A stretch of 29,467 bases of DNA. Origin: Clostridia bacterium. Its GTDB lineage: Bacteria; Bacillota; Clostridia; Oscillospirales; Butyricicoccaceae. Shown piece by piece: positions 21,749-28,965 of this stretch. Location of the stretch: the NCBI GenBank assembly GCA_017552495.1, contig JAFZPW010000120.1, positions 1 to 29,467 of the forward strand, read 5' to 3'. The notes below the pieces were generated by a model that ran no database searches, had not been told where the DNA came from, and saw only the letters and a program-made list of their open reading frames with translations. A program made the translations under genes and the position numbers. Numbering within the stretch: the first letter of the stretch is position 1; every line of letters starts with the position of its first letter.

Positions 21749-24136
21749 TTATTCCGCGCTCTTGAGCGCTTCCACCATGTCGATCTTCCGGTTTTTGCGC
21801 GCCAGCATCCAACCGACGAACAGCGAAACGCCGAAGGTCAAAACCACGGACACGGCATAGGTCAAAGGCCCAAGCATGAGCTTTCGCTCATATTCCGAGG
21901 CCAACGCCCACAGCAGCCAGTGCAAAACGCCCACGCCAGCGGGAAGGCCGAGAATAACGCCGATCACGGTCAGCCAGATATTCTGGGTAATCAGCAGCCG
22001 GCCGATCTTCCGGCTTCGGAAGCCGAGCACCTTTAGCGTGGCAAGCTCGCGGGAACGCTCCACATAACGCATAACCCCCAAATTATATAACACCACAATG
22101 CCAAGTATCACCGCGGCGATGACAAGGATAAACACCATGCCGTCCATGATCTGGGTGAAGCTTTTGAAGCTGTCCATCAATTGGCCCTTGTCCTGTTTGC
22201 CTGCAATCAGCTCCGAGGACGGGATATCAGCGGATGCCCGCTCTGTATAAATGGCGGAAACGCTGTAATCGATGCCCAATTCATCGGCGAGCGCGTCGCT
22301 CATGGTGATGCATTCGGTCATAATGGAGCGGTGATAGCCAAGCACCTTTACCCGATAGCTGTCCTCGCTGCCATAGGGCGAAAACTCGATATACTCCCCA
22401 ATTCTTGCCCTGTCGGCCAGCCGCAGGCAGAGATACACGCCGTCATGACGCAGCGCCATCGGCTGATTATCCTCATCTATAACGCTGAAGCGGCCTTTGT
22501 CGTTGTGGACGATATTCAGCGTTGCGGTATAACCGCCGACGCTGATGCCTGAATTGCTCTCCCAGTCGCCGTCAAGCGCCGCGATCAAATCGGCGGCGTC
22601 TGCCTGCGTTGTGTTTTCCATGAGATTGACCTTTGTCGTGTAGTGGGATATGCCGTTGTCCAACAGATCCAAAAACCCCGCCATGGTATCGCGCATCCCG
22701 AGTCCGCCTACCAGAAGGACCATGCAGCCGACGATTCCGACGAGGGTCATGGCAAAACGACTCTTGTGACGCAACAGATCCCGGATGTTCCACTTTGTGG
22801 AAAAGCGCAATCGTTCAAAGAATGGGAAACGCTCCAAAAAACTCTTCTTCATCGTTTTCGGCGCATAGGGCCGGAGCGCGTCAGCCGTCGTTCCTTTCAA
22901 CTGGGCGCGTACCGAAAGAAAACTGATAAGCGAGAGCAAAAGAACGGCGCCAACCATGACGGGATAGCAAAACGCGGGGGTCGCCACCGACCAGTCCGGC
23001 ATATCGAAATAGGTGCCCATCATGCCGTTCTCGCTCATGACCGCTTTACAGACAAAGACGCCCAGCACAGCTCCCAGCGCCGTGCCGACCGCGCCGATCA
23101 ACAGACCATAACAGGAGTAATGCAGCAAAATCGTCCGGTTTTTGAATCCCAGCGCCTTCAATATGCCGATCTGTGTTTTCTCCTTGGTGGCGATGCGATG
23201 CATCGTGGTCACCATGGTGAGTACGGCGATGGCGAGAAAGAGCACCGGCAAAATGGAGCCCATGGCCTTTCCTTCGTCCGCCTCTCCCATGGCCTGCTTG
23301 TAGACCACATGATCCGTTTTCGGAACAACCATCAGCGTTTTGCCCAGCGCGTCCTTGACCGCGTCCTCCAGATCCGCTTTTTCCAAGCCGGAACAGAGGT
23401 TGACTTGCGAAAATGCCTTGTCGGCGGCCTGCTCCAGTACCGCTTCCGTTATCATCGCCTCCGCCTGCGTCTTCACGGTTTCTTCCGGAAGTCCGGCGTT
23501 TCGCAGCTCTTCGGAAACAGTTTGAACGGTTTTTTCTTTCAAAACGGCTTTCAGTTTGGCCGGAGAGATATAAGCATAGCCAAAGGTCGTATAGTCCGGC
23601 ATGAGTTGATTGCTGTCGGCCAGACAGATCATGTGCTCGCCGGCTTTGATCAGGCCGACGATCTCCCCGGTAATTTCCAGCCCTTGAAATTCCAGGGTCA
23701 GCGTATCTCCCAGGGAAAAGCCATTTGTTTTGGCAAACTGATCGGACAGCCAAATGCCGTCGCCGCGTTCGTCATAGCCCGCGCCGTCCATCAGCACAAA
23801 GGTTGAAACGCTGTAATTCTCCGAAACGTCAAGCGCCAGCGCCTTTTTGCCGCCGCCCCTGATTTCAAGATTGACCGAAAGAAAGCGGGTGGCCGCCTCC
23901 ACCCCGTCGATGGCGGCAATTTTCTCGAAATCATCTTTTGTAAAGCCTCCCTCGGCGTAGAGGCGGTAATCGGCGTAGTTGGTGTCCGCAAAAAAGCGCG
24001 AGACGTCGTATTCGATGGTGCGCCATTCCATATTGAAGCCGAGAAAAATTCCAATGCCCATCGTCATCATAATGACCATGGAAATAAACTGAGCTTTATA
24101 GCTCCACGCGGTACGCAGCAGTTTTCTGAAAAGCAT
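21749..24136 (-). CDS. FtsX/MacB-like ABC transporter permease
   Basis: A 795-residue membrane protein with the duplicated MacB/FtsX architecture. TM1 lies near residues 15-35 (FISMVIMMTMGIGIFLGF) and is followed by a large extracytoplasmic domain (about 36-280). A three-helix FtsX block follows (ILPVLFLAIAVLTMVTTM ... GTALGAVLGVFVCKA), ending in the conserved cytoplasmic stretch IATKEKTQIGILKALGFKNR. The arrangement repeats in the second half: TM near residue 463, a second outer domain, and a C-terminal FtsX block with SRELATLKVLGFRSRK. It should pair with the adjacent ATPase to move lipids or peptides or drive envelope proteins. GGTGGAG lies before ATG 24136, which shares a base with the ATPase stop (TGATG). 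Codon third positions look more AT-rich than in prs or mfd. Confidence 0.9.
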   Translation of the reverse strand: MLFRKLLRTAWSYKAQFISMVIMMTMGIGIFLGFNMEWRTIEYDVSRFFADTNYADYRLYAEGGFTKDDFEKIAAIDGVEAATRFLSVNLEIRGGGKKALALDVSENYSVSTFVLMDGAGYDERGDGIWLSDQFAKTNGFSLGDTLTLEFQGLEITGEIVGLIKAGEHMICLADSNQLMPDYTTFGYAYISPAKLKAVLKEKTVQTVSEELRNAGLPEETVKTQAEAMITEAVLEQAADKAFSQVNLCSGLEKADLEDAVKDALGKTLMVVPKTDHVVYKQAMGEADEGKAMGSILPVLFLAIAVLTMVTTMHRIATKEKTQIGILKALGFKNRTILLHYSCYGLLIGAVGTALGAVLGVFVCKAVMSENGMMGTYFDMPDWSVATPAFCYPVMVGAVLLLSLISFLSVRAQLKGTTADALRPYAPKTMKKSFLERFPFFERLRFSTKWNIRDLLRHKSRFAMTLVGIVGCMVLLVGGLGMRDTMAGFLDLLDNGISHYTTKVNLMENTTQADAADLIAALDGDWESNSGISVGGYTATLNIVHNDKGRFSVIDEDNQPMALRHDGVYLCLRLADRARIGEYIEFSPYGSEDSYRVKVLGYHRSIMTECITMSDALADELGIDYSVSAIYTERASADIPSSELIAGKQDKGQLMDSFKSFTQIMDGMVFILVIAAVILGIVVLYNLGVMRYVERSRELATLKVLGFRSRKIGRLLITQNIWLTVIGVILGLPAGVGVLHWLLWALASEYERKLMLGPLTYAVSVVLTFGVSLFVGWMLARKNRKIDMVEALKSAE

Positions 24137-24838
24137 CACCACTCCACCTCGTCTGCGGAAAGGGGATTCTCCTGCTCCTCCATGGAGTGGATCTTTCCGT
24201 TCTTAACGCGGATCACCAGATCCGCCATTTTTGCGATATTTTGATTGTGGGTAACGATCACGATGGTCTTTCCGCCCTTTTTCGCCATCTCCAGCAGCAG
24301 TTTGAGCACCATCACGCCGGTCTCGGAGTCCAGCGCCCCCGTCGGCTCGTCGCAAAGCAGAATTTTTGGATTTTTTGCAGAGGGCGCGGGCGATGGAGAT
24401 GCGCTGCTGCTCGCCGCCGGAGAGTTCGGAGGGGAAGTTGTTTTTATGATCCAGCAACCCGACCCTGCCGATCATCTCCGCGGCGTCCAGGGCATTTGGA
24501 GAGATTTCGGAAACCAGCTTTACATTTTCGTACACCGTCAGCGTCGGGATGAGATTATAAAACTGGAACACAAAGCCCACCGTGGATGCCCGATAGTCGG
24601 CAAGTTCGTTGTCGGAAAGCTGCGAGATGTCGGCGCCCGCGACGGTGATCGTGCCCTCGCTGGGGCTGTCGAGCCCGCCCAGCAGATTCAGCAACGTGCT
24701 TTTCCCGGCGCCGGAGGGCCCCAGAATGACCACGAATTTCCCCTCATCCAAGGCAAAGCTCACCCGATCCAGCGCACGGAGCTCATGATCGCCGCTGGTA
24801 TAGATTTTAGACACGTTTTCAAATTGAACGATTGACAT
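24136..24838 (-). pseudogene. ABC transporter ATP-binding protein, frameshifted
   Basis: A LolD/MacB-type ATPase, about 234 residues if intact. Starting at ATG 24838 (AAAGGAGG upstream) it reads MSIVQFENVSKIYTSGDHEL, Walker A GPSGAGKST, Q-loop FVFQFYN and signature LSGGEQQRISIARALCK. At a run of six A (24371-24376 on the minus strand) the frame changes; with one A fewer it continues NPKILLCDEPTGALDSETGV (Walker B), then IVIVTHNQNIAKMADLVIRV, and ends at TGA 24138-24136 overlapping the permease ATG. In the present frame Walker B is lost, so the protein would be dead. Either a real mutation, a homopolymer sequencing error, or slippage at the A-run. Confidence 0.88.
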
Positions 24839-24921
24839 AGGATCCTCCTTTGACTGTTGTTTTTTTTCGGGGCAAGGGAAGTCGGAAACGCTCGTTCCAC
24901 ACCAAAACAGGCAAAACACAT

Positions 24922-25728
24922 TTACGCTCGATAGGGGTTTTTTTCCGCCTCGCGGCAAAAAACAAAGCCTTTTTTCCTCCAATGAGGCGATTTGTCCGCA
25001 TACCGGAAGGCTTCCTCCCATGACAAACAGCCGGAGTGCGAGGTAAGCACATATTTGGCGTGGAGCTTGCTGTCCCGGAGTTTTTGCACGCTTTCTCTGT
25101 TCAACGCCGGGTCCTGGTTCCAAAAATCATAAAAGAGCCATCCGCCCTCTTCATTTGCGATGATACAGTCGCCGAAAAACAGATAGATCCCTTTGGCCAG
25201 AAATGCCGTGTGCCCAAGGGTGTGTCCGGGAACGGCGACGGGAAGGATCGATATACCGTTCACCCGCAGCGCCTCCCCCGGTGCAAAAACCTTGTATCGC
25301 GGCAAGGCAATCGGCAGTTTGCACCGATGTCCGGCAATGGTCTTCCGGCTGTATGCGCCGGTCAAATAGGTTTCCTCCTGTGCGCTGATATGGATCTCGG
25401 CATTTGGATAAATCGGCTGGCTTTCGGCGCACACACCGCCCGCGTGATCGATGTCCAGATGGGTCAGAAATACATCCGTAACCTGCTCCGGGGCAATCCC
25501 CAGCATTTTCAGCCCCGCTGATGTGTTTTGGCTGTTTTGATAGCCGCTGTCAATGGCGAGGTATCCGTTTTGGCCTTGAATCAAAAAGCAGTTGACATCC
25601 TTGTCCCGCAGGCAGAAAACGTCGCCGAATACCGTCTGGGTTGGCCGCGGATTCCACATGCCTTTTCCTTTTGTGATTTGGGGTTTTACCACCAGTCCAA
25701 ATAGTTTTATCCAGTTTATTGCTTTCAT
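24922..25728 (-). CDS. MBL-fold (metallo-beta-lactamase superfamily) hydrolase
   Basis: A 268-residue protein with the MBL fold. YLAIDSGYQNS is the strand before the active site, FLTHLDIDHAGG is the metal motif, and VPGHTLGHTAFL and YLFFGDCIIANEE supply the later His and Asp ligands; a final VLTSHSGCLSW histidine follows. The first motif is HxDxDH instead of the usual HxHxDH. It resembles lactonase/glyoxalase II-like hydrolases, and the substrate is unknown. The start at 25728 has a weak ribosome binding site; an in-frame ATG at 25659 has AAGGAAAAGG and could be the true start. It lies 83 bp upstream of the ATPase and downstream of the tetR remnant, apparently in one transcription unit. Confidence 0.85.
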   Translation of the reverse strand: MKAINWIKLFGLVVKPQITKGKGMWNPRPTQTVFGDVFCLRDKDVNCFLIQGQNGYLAIDSGYQNSQNTSAGLKMLGIAPEQVTDVFLTHLDIDHAGGVCAESQPIYPNAEIHISAQEETYLTGAYSRKTIAGHRCKLPIALPRYKVFAPGEALRVNGISILPVAVPGHTLGHTAFLAKGIYLFFGDCIIANEEGGWLFYDFWNQDPALNRESVQKLRDSKLHAKYVLTSHSGCLSWEEAFRYADKSPHWRKKGFVFCREAEKNPYRA

Positions 25729-25756
25729 AATCGTCGTTGTTTCTTCTTCGTTCTCT

Positions 25757-25772
25757 GTTAGTCAAGTCTAAC
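25757..25772. repeat. Inverted repeat upstream of the MBL gene
   Basis: GTTAGTCAAGTCTAAC has 5-bp arms (GTTAG / CTAAC) around 6 nt, about 30 bp before the MBL start. It could be an operator; no supporting promoter is obvious at this spot. Confidence 0.35.
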
Positions 25773-25827
25773 ATGCGGGCCTTTTTGTGCCCCGCCATGA
25801 CAGCGGGGCAGGGTCGCACGGAACTGT

Positions 25828-25946
25828 TTATAAGCCAAACAGCGCTTTCCACGCGGGAAGATAAAATTTTTCCAGCGTTAATTCAAGAATTCTTGGAGGG
25901 CTGCCGCGATCATCTTTTCGTGGTTTTCCGTCTTGTCTCTCGACAT
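25828..25946 (-). pseudogene. Remnant of a TetR-family regulator
   Basis: From ATG 25946 (AGGGGAAG upstream) the minus strand encodes MSRDKTENHEKMIAAALQEF then L, N and a TAA at 25878-25880. This is the first helix of a TetR DNA-binding domain and then a stop. In another frame just beyond, LTLEKFYLPAWKALFGL ends at TAA 25828-25830 and looks like a TetR C terminus. The simplest reading is a large internal deletion that joined the two ends out of frame; the junction region contains the palindrome CAAGAATTCTTG (25884-25895). The promoter and operator-like repeats ahead of it survive. The N-terminal match is good; the C-terminal match is weaker. Confidence 0.65.
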
Positions 25947-25974
25947 GGGCTTCCCCTGTTTTGTTCAAACACAA

Positions 25975-25991
25975 AGTGAACATCGTTCGCT
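25975..25991. promoter_or_regulatory. Operator-like inverted repeat in the tetR-operon leader
   Basis: AGTGAACATCGTTCGCT: 7-bp arms with one mismatch around ATC, containing GAAC-3-GTTC. A related half (CACCGTTCGCC, 26010-26020) lies between the -35 and -10. This is the expected layout for autoregulation by the lost TetR protein. Confidence 0.5.
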
Positions 25992-26002
25992 AACGCACCA
26001 TG

Positions 26003-26031
26003 AGAATACACCGTTCGCCAAAGTTTGTCAA
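26003..26031 (-). promoter_or_regulatory. Promoter of the tetR-MBL-ABC operon
   Basis: Minus strand: perfect -35 TTGACA (26026-26031), 17-bp spacer, -10 TATTCT (26003-26008). It lies 57 bp upstream of the tetR remnant's start. I see no gene between here and the terminator at 26165. Confidence 0.75.
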
Positions 26032-26164
26032 GAGGGTATTTTTGTTTTTATCCTACGGTTTGCGATGCTGAATTCCCCGCACGTTCTTTCTCAACCACAC
26101 AGTATGTTTGCGTTTTCCGCCCTTTTCCATGCTGCCCAACGCACAGACAATCGGCAGATAAACC

Positions 26165-26199
26165 ACGGCGTCACAGACCGCTTTGATCTGTGACGCCGT
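26165..26199. terminator. Terminator near the PTS IIC gene end
   Basis: A perfect 13-bp stem (ACGGCGTCACAGA / TCTGTGACGCCGT, 9-nt loop). On the plus strand it is followed by TCTTTTTTCC; on the minus strand by GGTTTATC. It lies 45 bp past the stop of the minus-strand PTS gene, whose transcript it probably ends. The strong plus-strand T-run has no recognisable plus-strand gene to serve. Confidence 0.75.
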
Positions 26200-26244
26200 T
26201 CTTTTTTCCTTTGGAAAACGCCGCTTCCCGCTCCACTTTATGGC

Positions 26245-27315
26245 TTACAGTTTCAGGTCGCCCGCTTTGATCCAGCCCAGTTTGCGGCAGATCACGCCGA
26301 ACAGCAGGCACAAAAGAGCGGGCAGCACAAAACTGATGAGGATGAGCCCGATCCAATCCATGGCGGCGGGGGCAACGACAGAAGCGCCGTGCTCCAGCGC
26401 CTTGGCGCTGGGCGCCAGCCAGCCTGTCCACACGCCGATCTGCCCGCACAGACCGCAGGTGCCCATACCGGAATTGATGGGCTCGCCGTTCATCTGAAGC
26501 TGGAACAGGCAGGTGGCCAGCGGCCCCGTGATGGCCGAGGTCAGGATCGGCGGGATCCAGACCCGGGGATTGCGGACAATGTTGGGCATCTGCAGCATGG
26601 AGGTGCCAAGGCCTTGGCTCACCAGACCGCCCCAGCGGTTTTCCCGGAAACTCATCACGGCAAAGCCCACCATCTGGGCGCAGCAGCCGGCCACCGCCGC
26701 GCCGCCCGCCAGCCCGGTGAGCCCCAGCACCGAGCAGATGGCCGCCGAAGAGATGGGCAGCGTCAGCGCCACGCCCACCAGAACAGATACCGCAATGCCC
26801 ATCCAGAAGGGCTGGAGCTTCGTGGCCTGATCAATCACGTCGCCGAACGCCTTTGCCGCAAGGCCGATGGGCGGCGCGATGAGCTTCGCCAGCAAAACGC
26901 CCACAAAAATGGTGACGGCGGGGGTCACAAGTATATCAATCTTTGTCTCTTTGGAAACCGCTTTGCCGCATTCGGCGGCGATGACGGCGATGATCAAAAC
27001 GGCCAGCGGGCCGCCCGCGCCGCCCTCGGCATTGGCCGCCCATCCCACCGCCGCAAGAGAAAACAGCACCATGGGCGGCGTTTTAAGGGCAAACCCGATG
27101 GCCACCGCCATGGCCGGGCCGGAGACCGCCATGGCGTAAGCGCCGATGTCGGTAAGGGTCTGCCAGCCGATCTGCTGCCCCATCGTGCGCAAGATCGTGC
27201 CGATGAGCAGCGAACAGAACAATCCCTGCGCCATGGCGCCCAGCGCGTCGATGCCATAGCGCCGCGCCGAGATCTCAATATCCTTTCGTTTCAAAAACGC
27301 CTTGAGCTTTTCCAT
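26245..27315 (-). CDS. PTS transporter subunit IIC family membrane protein (PfoR-like)
   Basis: A 356-residue polytopic protein with about ten hydrophobic segments, rich in Gly/Ala. It fits the EIIC_2 type family that includes PfoR of Clostridium perfringens: an N-terminal soluble stretch (MEKLKAFLKRKDIEIS), YGIDALGAMAQGLFCSLLIG, VTPAVTIFVGVLLAKLIAPP, the loop GTSMLQMPNIVRNPRVWIPP, and the late motif INSGMGTCGLCGQIG. No IIA or IIB domain or neighbouring PTS gene is present, so the sugar and even a transport role are unknown; PfoR-like members have been described as regulators. It has AGGAGG before the ATG and its own promoter, so it is monocistronic. Confidence 0.85.
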   Translation of the reverse strand: MEKLKAFLKRKDIEISARRYGIDALGAMAQGLFCSLLIGTILRTMGQQIGWQTLTDIGAYAMAVSGPAMAVAIGFALKTPPMVLFSLAAVGWAANAEGGAGGPLAVLIIAVIAAECGKAVSKETKIDILVTPAVTIFVGVLLAKLIAPPIGLAAKAFGDVIDQATKLQPFWMGIAVSVLVGVALTLPISSAAICSVLGLTGLAGGAAVAGCCAQMVGFAVMSFRENRWGGLVSQGLGTSMLQMPNIVRNPRVWIPPILTSAITGPLATCLFQLQMNGEPINSGMGTCGLCGQIGVWTGWLAPSAKALEHGASVVAPAAMDWIGLILISFVLPALLCLLFGVICRKLGWIKAGDLKL

Positions 27316-27371
27316 AATGACTTCCTCCTGCGGATCAGATTCCCCCTTGGGGTGTATGCTGTCTATGGCAT

Positions 27372-27400
27372 ATCATATCATGGAACAGATCAAATTGCAA
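27372..27400 (-). promoter_or_regulatory. Promoter of the PTS IIC gene
   Basis: Minus strand: -35 TTGCAA (27395-27400), 17-bp spacer, -10 TATGAT (27372-27377). The palindrome GCAATTGC partly overlaps the -35. Confidence 0.65.
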
Positions 27401-27457
27401 TTGCCGCATCATAGAGCGATTCTCCTGTTTTTTTCGATTTTTTGTGAAAAATCCATA

Positions 27458-27485
27458 TTGCAGTCAGGCAAAATATGACTATAAT
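27458..27485 (+). promoter_or_regulatory. Promoter of the antiporter gene
   Basis: -35 TTGCAG (27458-27463), 16-bp spacer, perfect -10 TATAAT (27480-27485). It is divergent from the PTS promoter about 60 bp away. Confidence 0.65.
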
Positions 27486-27532
27486 AATTATTTGTTCGTT
27501 TCTTTCACCATACGTGGAAAAGAGGTTTTACC

Positions 27533-28834
27533 ATGTACGATCTGATCTCGGTGGCCGTCGCTCTGCTGGCCGGCCTTTTGATGACCCGTGTTTTCAAGCT
27601 GCTGCGCGTCAGTTTTCCCGACGTAACAGCCTTTTTGCTGGCCGGTCTTGCCATCGGCCCCTATGGCCTGGGCCGGCTGCAGGTGCCCGGTCTGGGCTTT
27701 CCCGACGATGCCTCCATCGGGCGTTTGAGCATTCTCTCTACGGTGGCGCTGGGCTTTATCGCCTTTGCCATCGGCAACGAATTTCGCCTTTCGCAACTGA
27801 AAAAGACCGGCAAACAGGCCGCCGTCATCGGCGTATTCCAGGCTGTGGTGGCCATGGTGATGGTGGATATCGCCCTCATCCTCCTGCATTTTGCGCTGGG
27901 CGAGGCCGTTTTGCCGCTCTCCGCCGCCATTACCCTGGGAGCCATCGCCACAGCAACCGCTCCCGCCGCCACCCTGATGGTGGTGCGGCAGTATAAGGCA
28001 AAGGGCCCCCTCACCGATCTTCTGCTGCCTATCGTGGCGCTGGACGACGCGGTGGGCCTGGTCTGCTTCGCCGTGTCCTTCGGCATCGCTCAGGCCATGC
28101 TCAGCGGCACCGTCAGCGCCGCCACCGTAATCCTCGAGCCCCTGCTGGAGATCGCCGGCTCACTGGCGCTGGGCGCCGTGATGGGCTGGCTGCTGACGCT
28201 TTTGGAGCGGCTGTTCTTCTCCAACACCAACCGTCTGTCTCTGACCATCGGCTTTGTTCTCGTGACCATCGCCCTTTCTTCTCTCCGGATCGATTTGGGC
28301 TTTGCCGAGCTGCATTTTTCCGCGCTTCTGGTCTGCATGATGCTGGGAACGGTATTCTGCAACCTTTGCCCCCGCTCCGGCGATATCATGAACCGCGCCG
28401 ATAAGTGGACCGCCCCCATTTACGCCCTGTTCTTTGTTCTCAGCGGCGCGCAGCTTGAACTATCGGTGTTCCGCAGCGTCGCCGTAGTGGGCATCGGCCT
28501 GCTCTACATTCTCGCCCGGTCGGCGGGCAAATATCTGGGCACTCGCGTTTCCGCCGCCGCGACAAATTGCGCGCCCTCTATCCGCCGCTATCTGGGCATC
28601 ACGCTTTTGCCCCAGGCGGGCGTGGCGCTGGGCATGTGCACCACCGCTGCCGCTTTGATGGGCAGCTATGAGGGCACGCTGGTCCGCAACATCGTATTGT
28701 TCGGCGTGCTGATCTATGAACTGGTGGGGCCCTCTCTCACCCGCTGGGCGCTGGTCCGGGCCGGCGACGTTTCCCCCACGCCCGAGGAGAAAAAGTCCTA
28801 CGCCCGCTTCAATACGCCAAAATCCAGCCGCTAA
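27533..28834 (+). CDS. Cation:proton antiporter (CPA2/KefB-type membrane domain)
   Basis: A 433-residue integral membrane protein with about 12 hydrophobic segments. The N-terminal VTAFLLAGLAIGPYGLG matches the CPA2 signature, and the ion-binding helix carries the double aspartate in LLPIVALDDAVGLVCFA (about residues 163-179), expected for electrogenic Na+ or K+/H+ exchangers. ATATAPAATLMVVRQYKAKG is the unwound helix before it. No C-terminal TrkA_N/RCK domain is present, so there is no visible nucleotide gating. It likely serves pH or ion homeostasis; ion specificity cannot be told. AAGAGG precedes the ATG, and it has its own promoter and terminator. Confidence 0.92.
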   Translation: MYDLISVAVALLAGLLMTRVFKLLRVSFPDVTAFLLAGLAIGPYGLGRLQVPGLGFPDDASIGRLSILSTVALGFIAFAIGNEFRLSQLKKTGKQAAVIGVFQAVVAMVMVDIALILLHFALGEAVLPLSAAITLGAIATATAPAATLMVVRQYKAKGPLTDLLLPIVALDDAVGLVCFAVSFGIAQAMLSGTVSAATVILEPLLEIAGSLALGAVMGWLLTLLERLFFSNTNRLSLTIGFVLVTIALSSLRIDLGFAELHFSALLVCMMLGTVFCNLCPRSGDIMNRADKWTAPIYALFFVLSGAQLELSVFRSVAVVGIGLLYILARSAGKYLGTRVSAAATNCAPSIRRYLGITLLPQAGVALGMCTTAAALMGSYEGTLVRNIVLFGVLIYELVGPSLTRWALVRAGDVSPTPEEKKSYARFNTPKSSR

Positions 28835-28843
28835 GCGCGCCTT

Positions 28844-28880
28844 CCCGCAGATCCTTCCGATCTGCGGGTTTTTCTTTTTT
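28844..28880 (+). terminator. Terminator of the antiporter gene
   Basis: A perfect 10-bp stem (CCCGCAGATC / GATCTGCGGG, loop CTTCC) followed by TTTTTCTTTTTT. It lies 10 bp after the stop codon. Confidence 0.9.
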
Positions 28881-28922
28881 CGGAATTTACCCGCCGTTTA
28901 ACCAACTTTCGGTTTTCTGTGC

Positions 28923-28928
28923 TATACT
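28923..28928 (+). promoter_or_regulatory. Extended -10 element before the last gene
   Basis: TGCTATACT gives an extended -10 with TATACT at 28923-28928. No acceptable -35 is seen at 16-18 bp. The start codon is 37 bp downstream. Confidence 0.5.
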
Positions 28929-28965
28929 ATGGATAACCGTCATCTTTTTGCCCGGAGGTGTTCCC

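Noticed and set aside
25789..25809. Hairpin GCCCCGC / GCGGGGC as a terminator
   Set aside because: No T-run follows on either strand, so it does not look like an intrinsic terminator.
25975..25991. GAACATCGTTC as another SOS box
   Set aside because: The half-sites are separated by 3 nt, not the 4 nt of LexA boxes; it fits a TetR-type operator better.
25947..26244. Small plus-strand genes in the gap before the PTS gene
   Set aside because: The open frames there lack a ribosome binding site and family resemblance; the region is better explained by the tetR promoter, operator repeats and a terminator.
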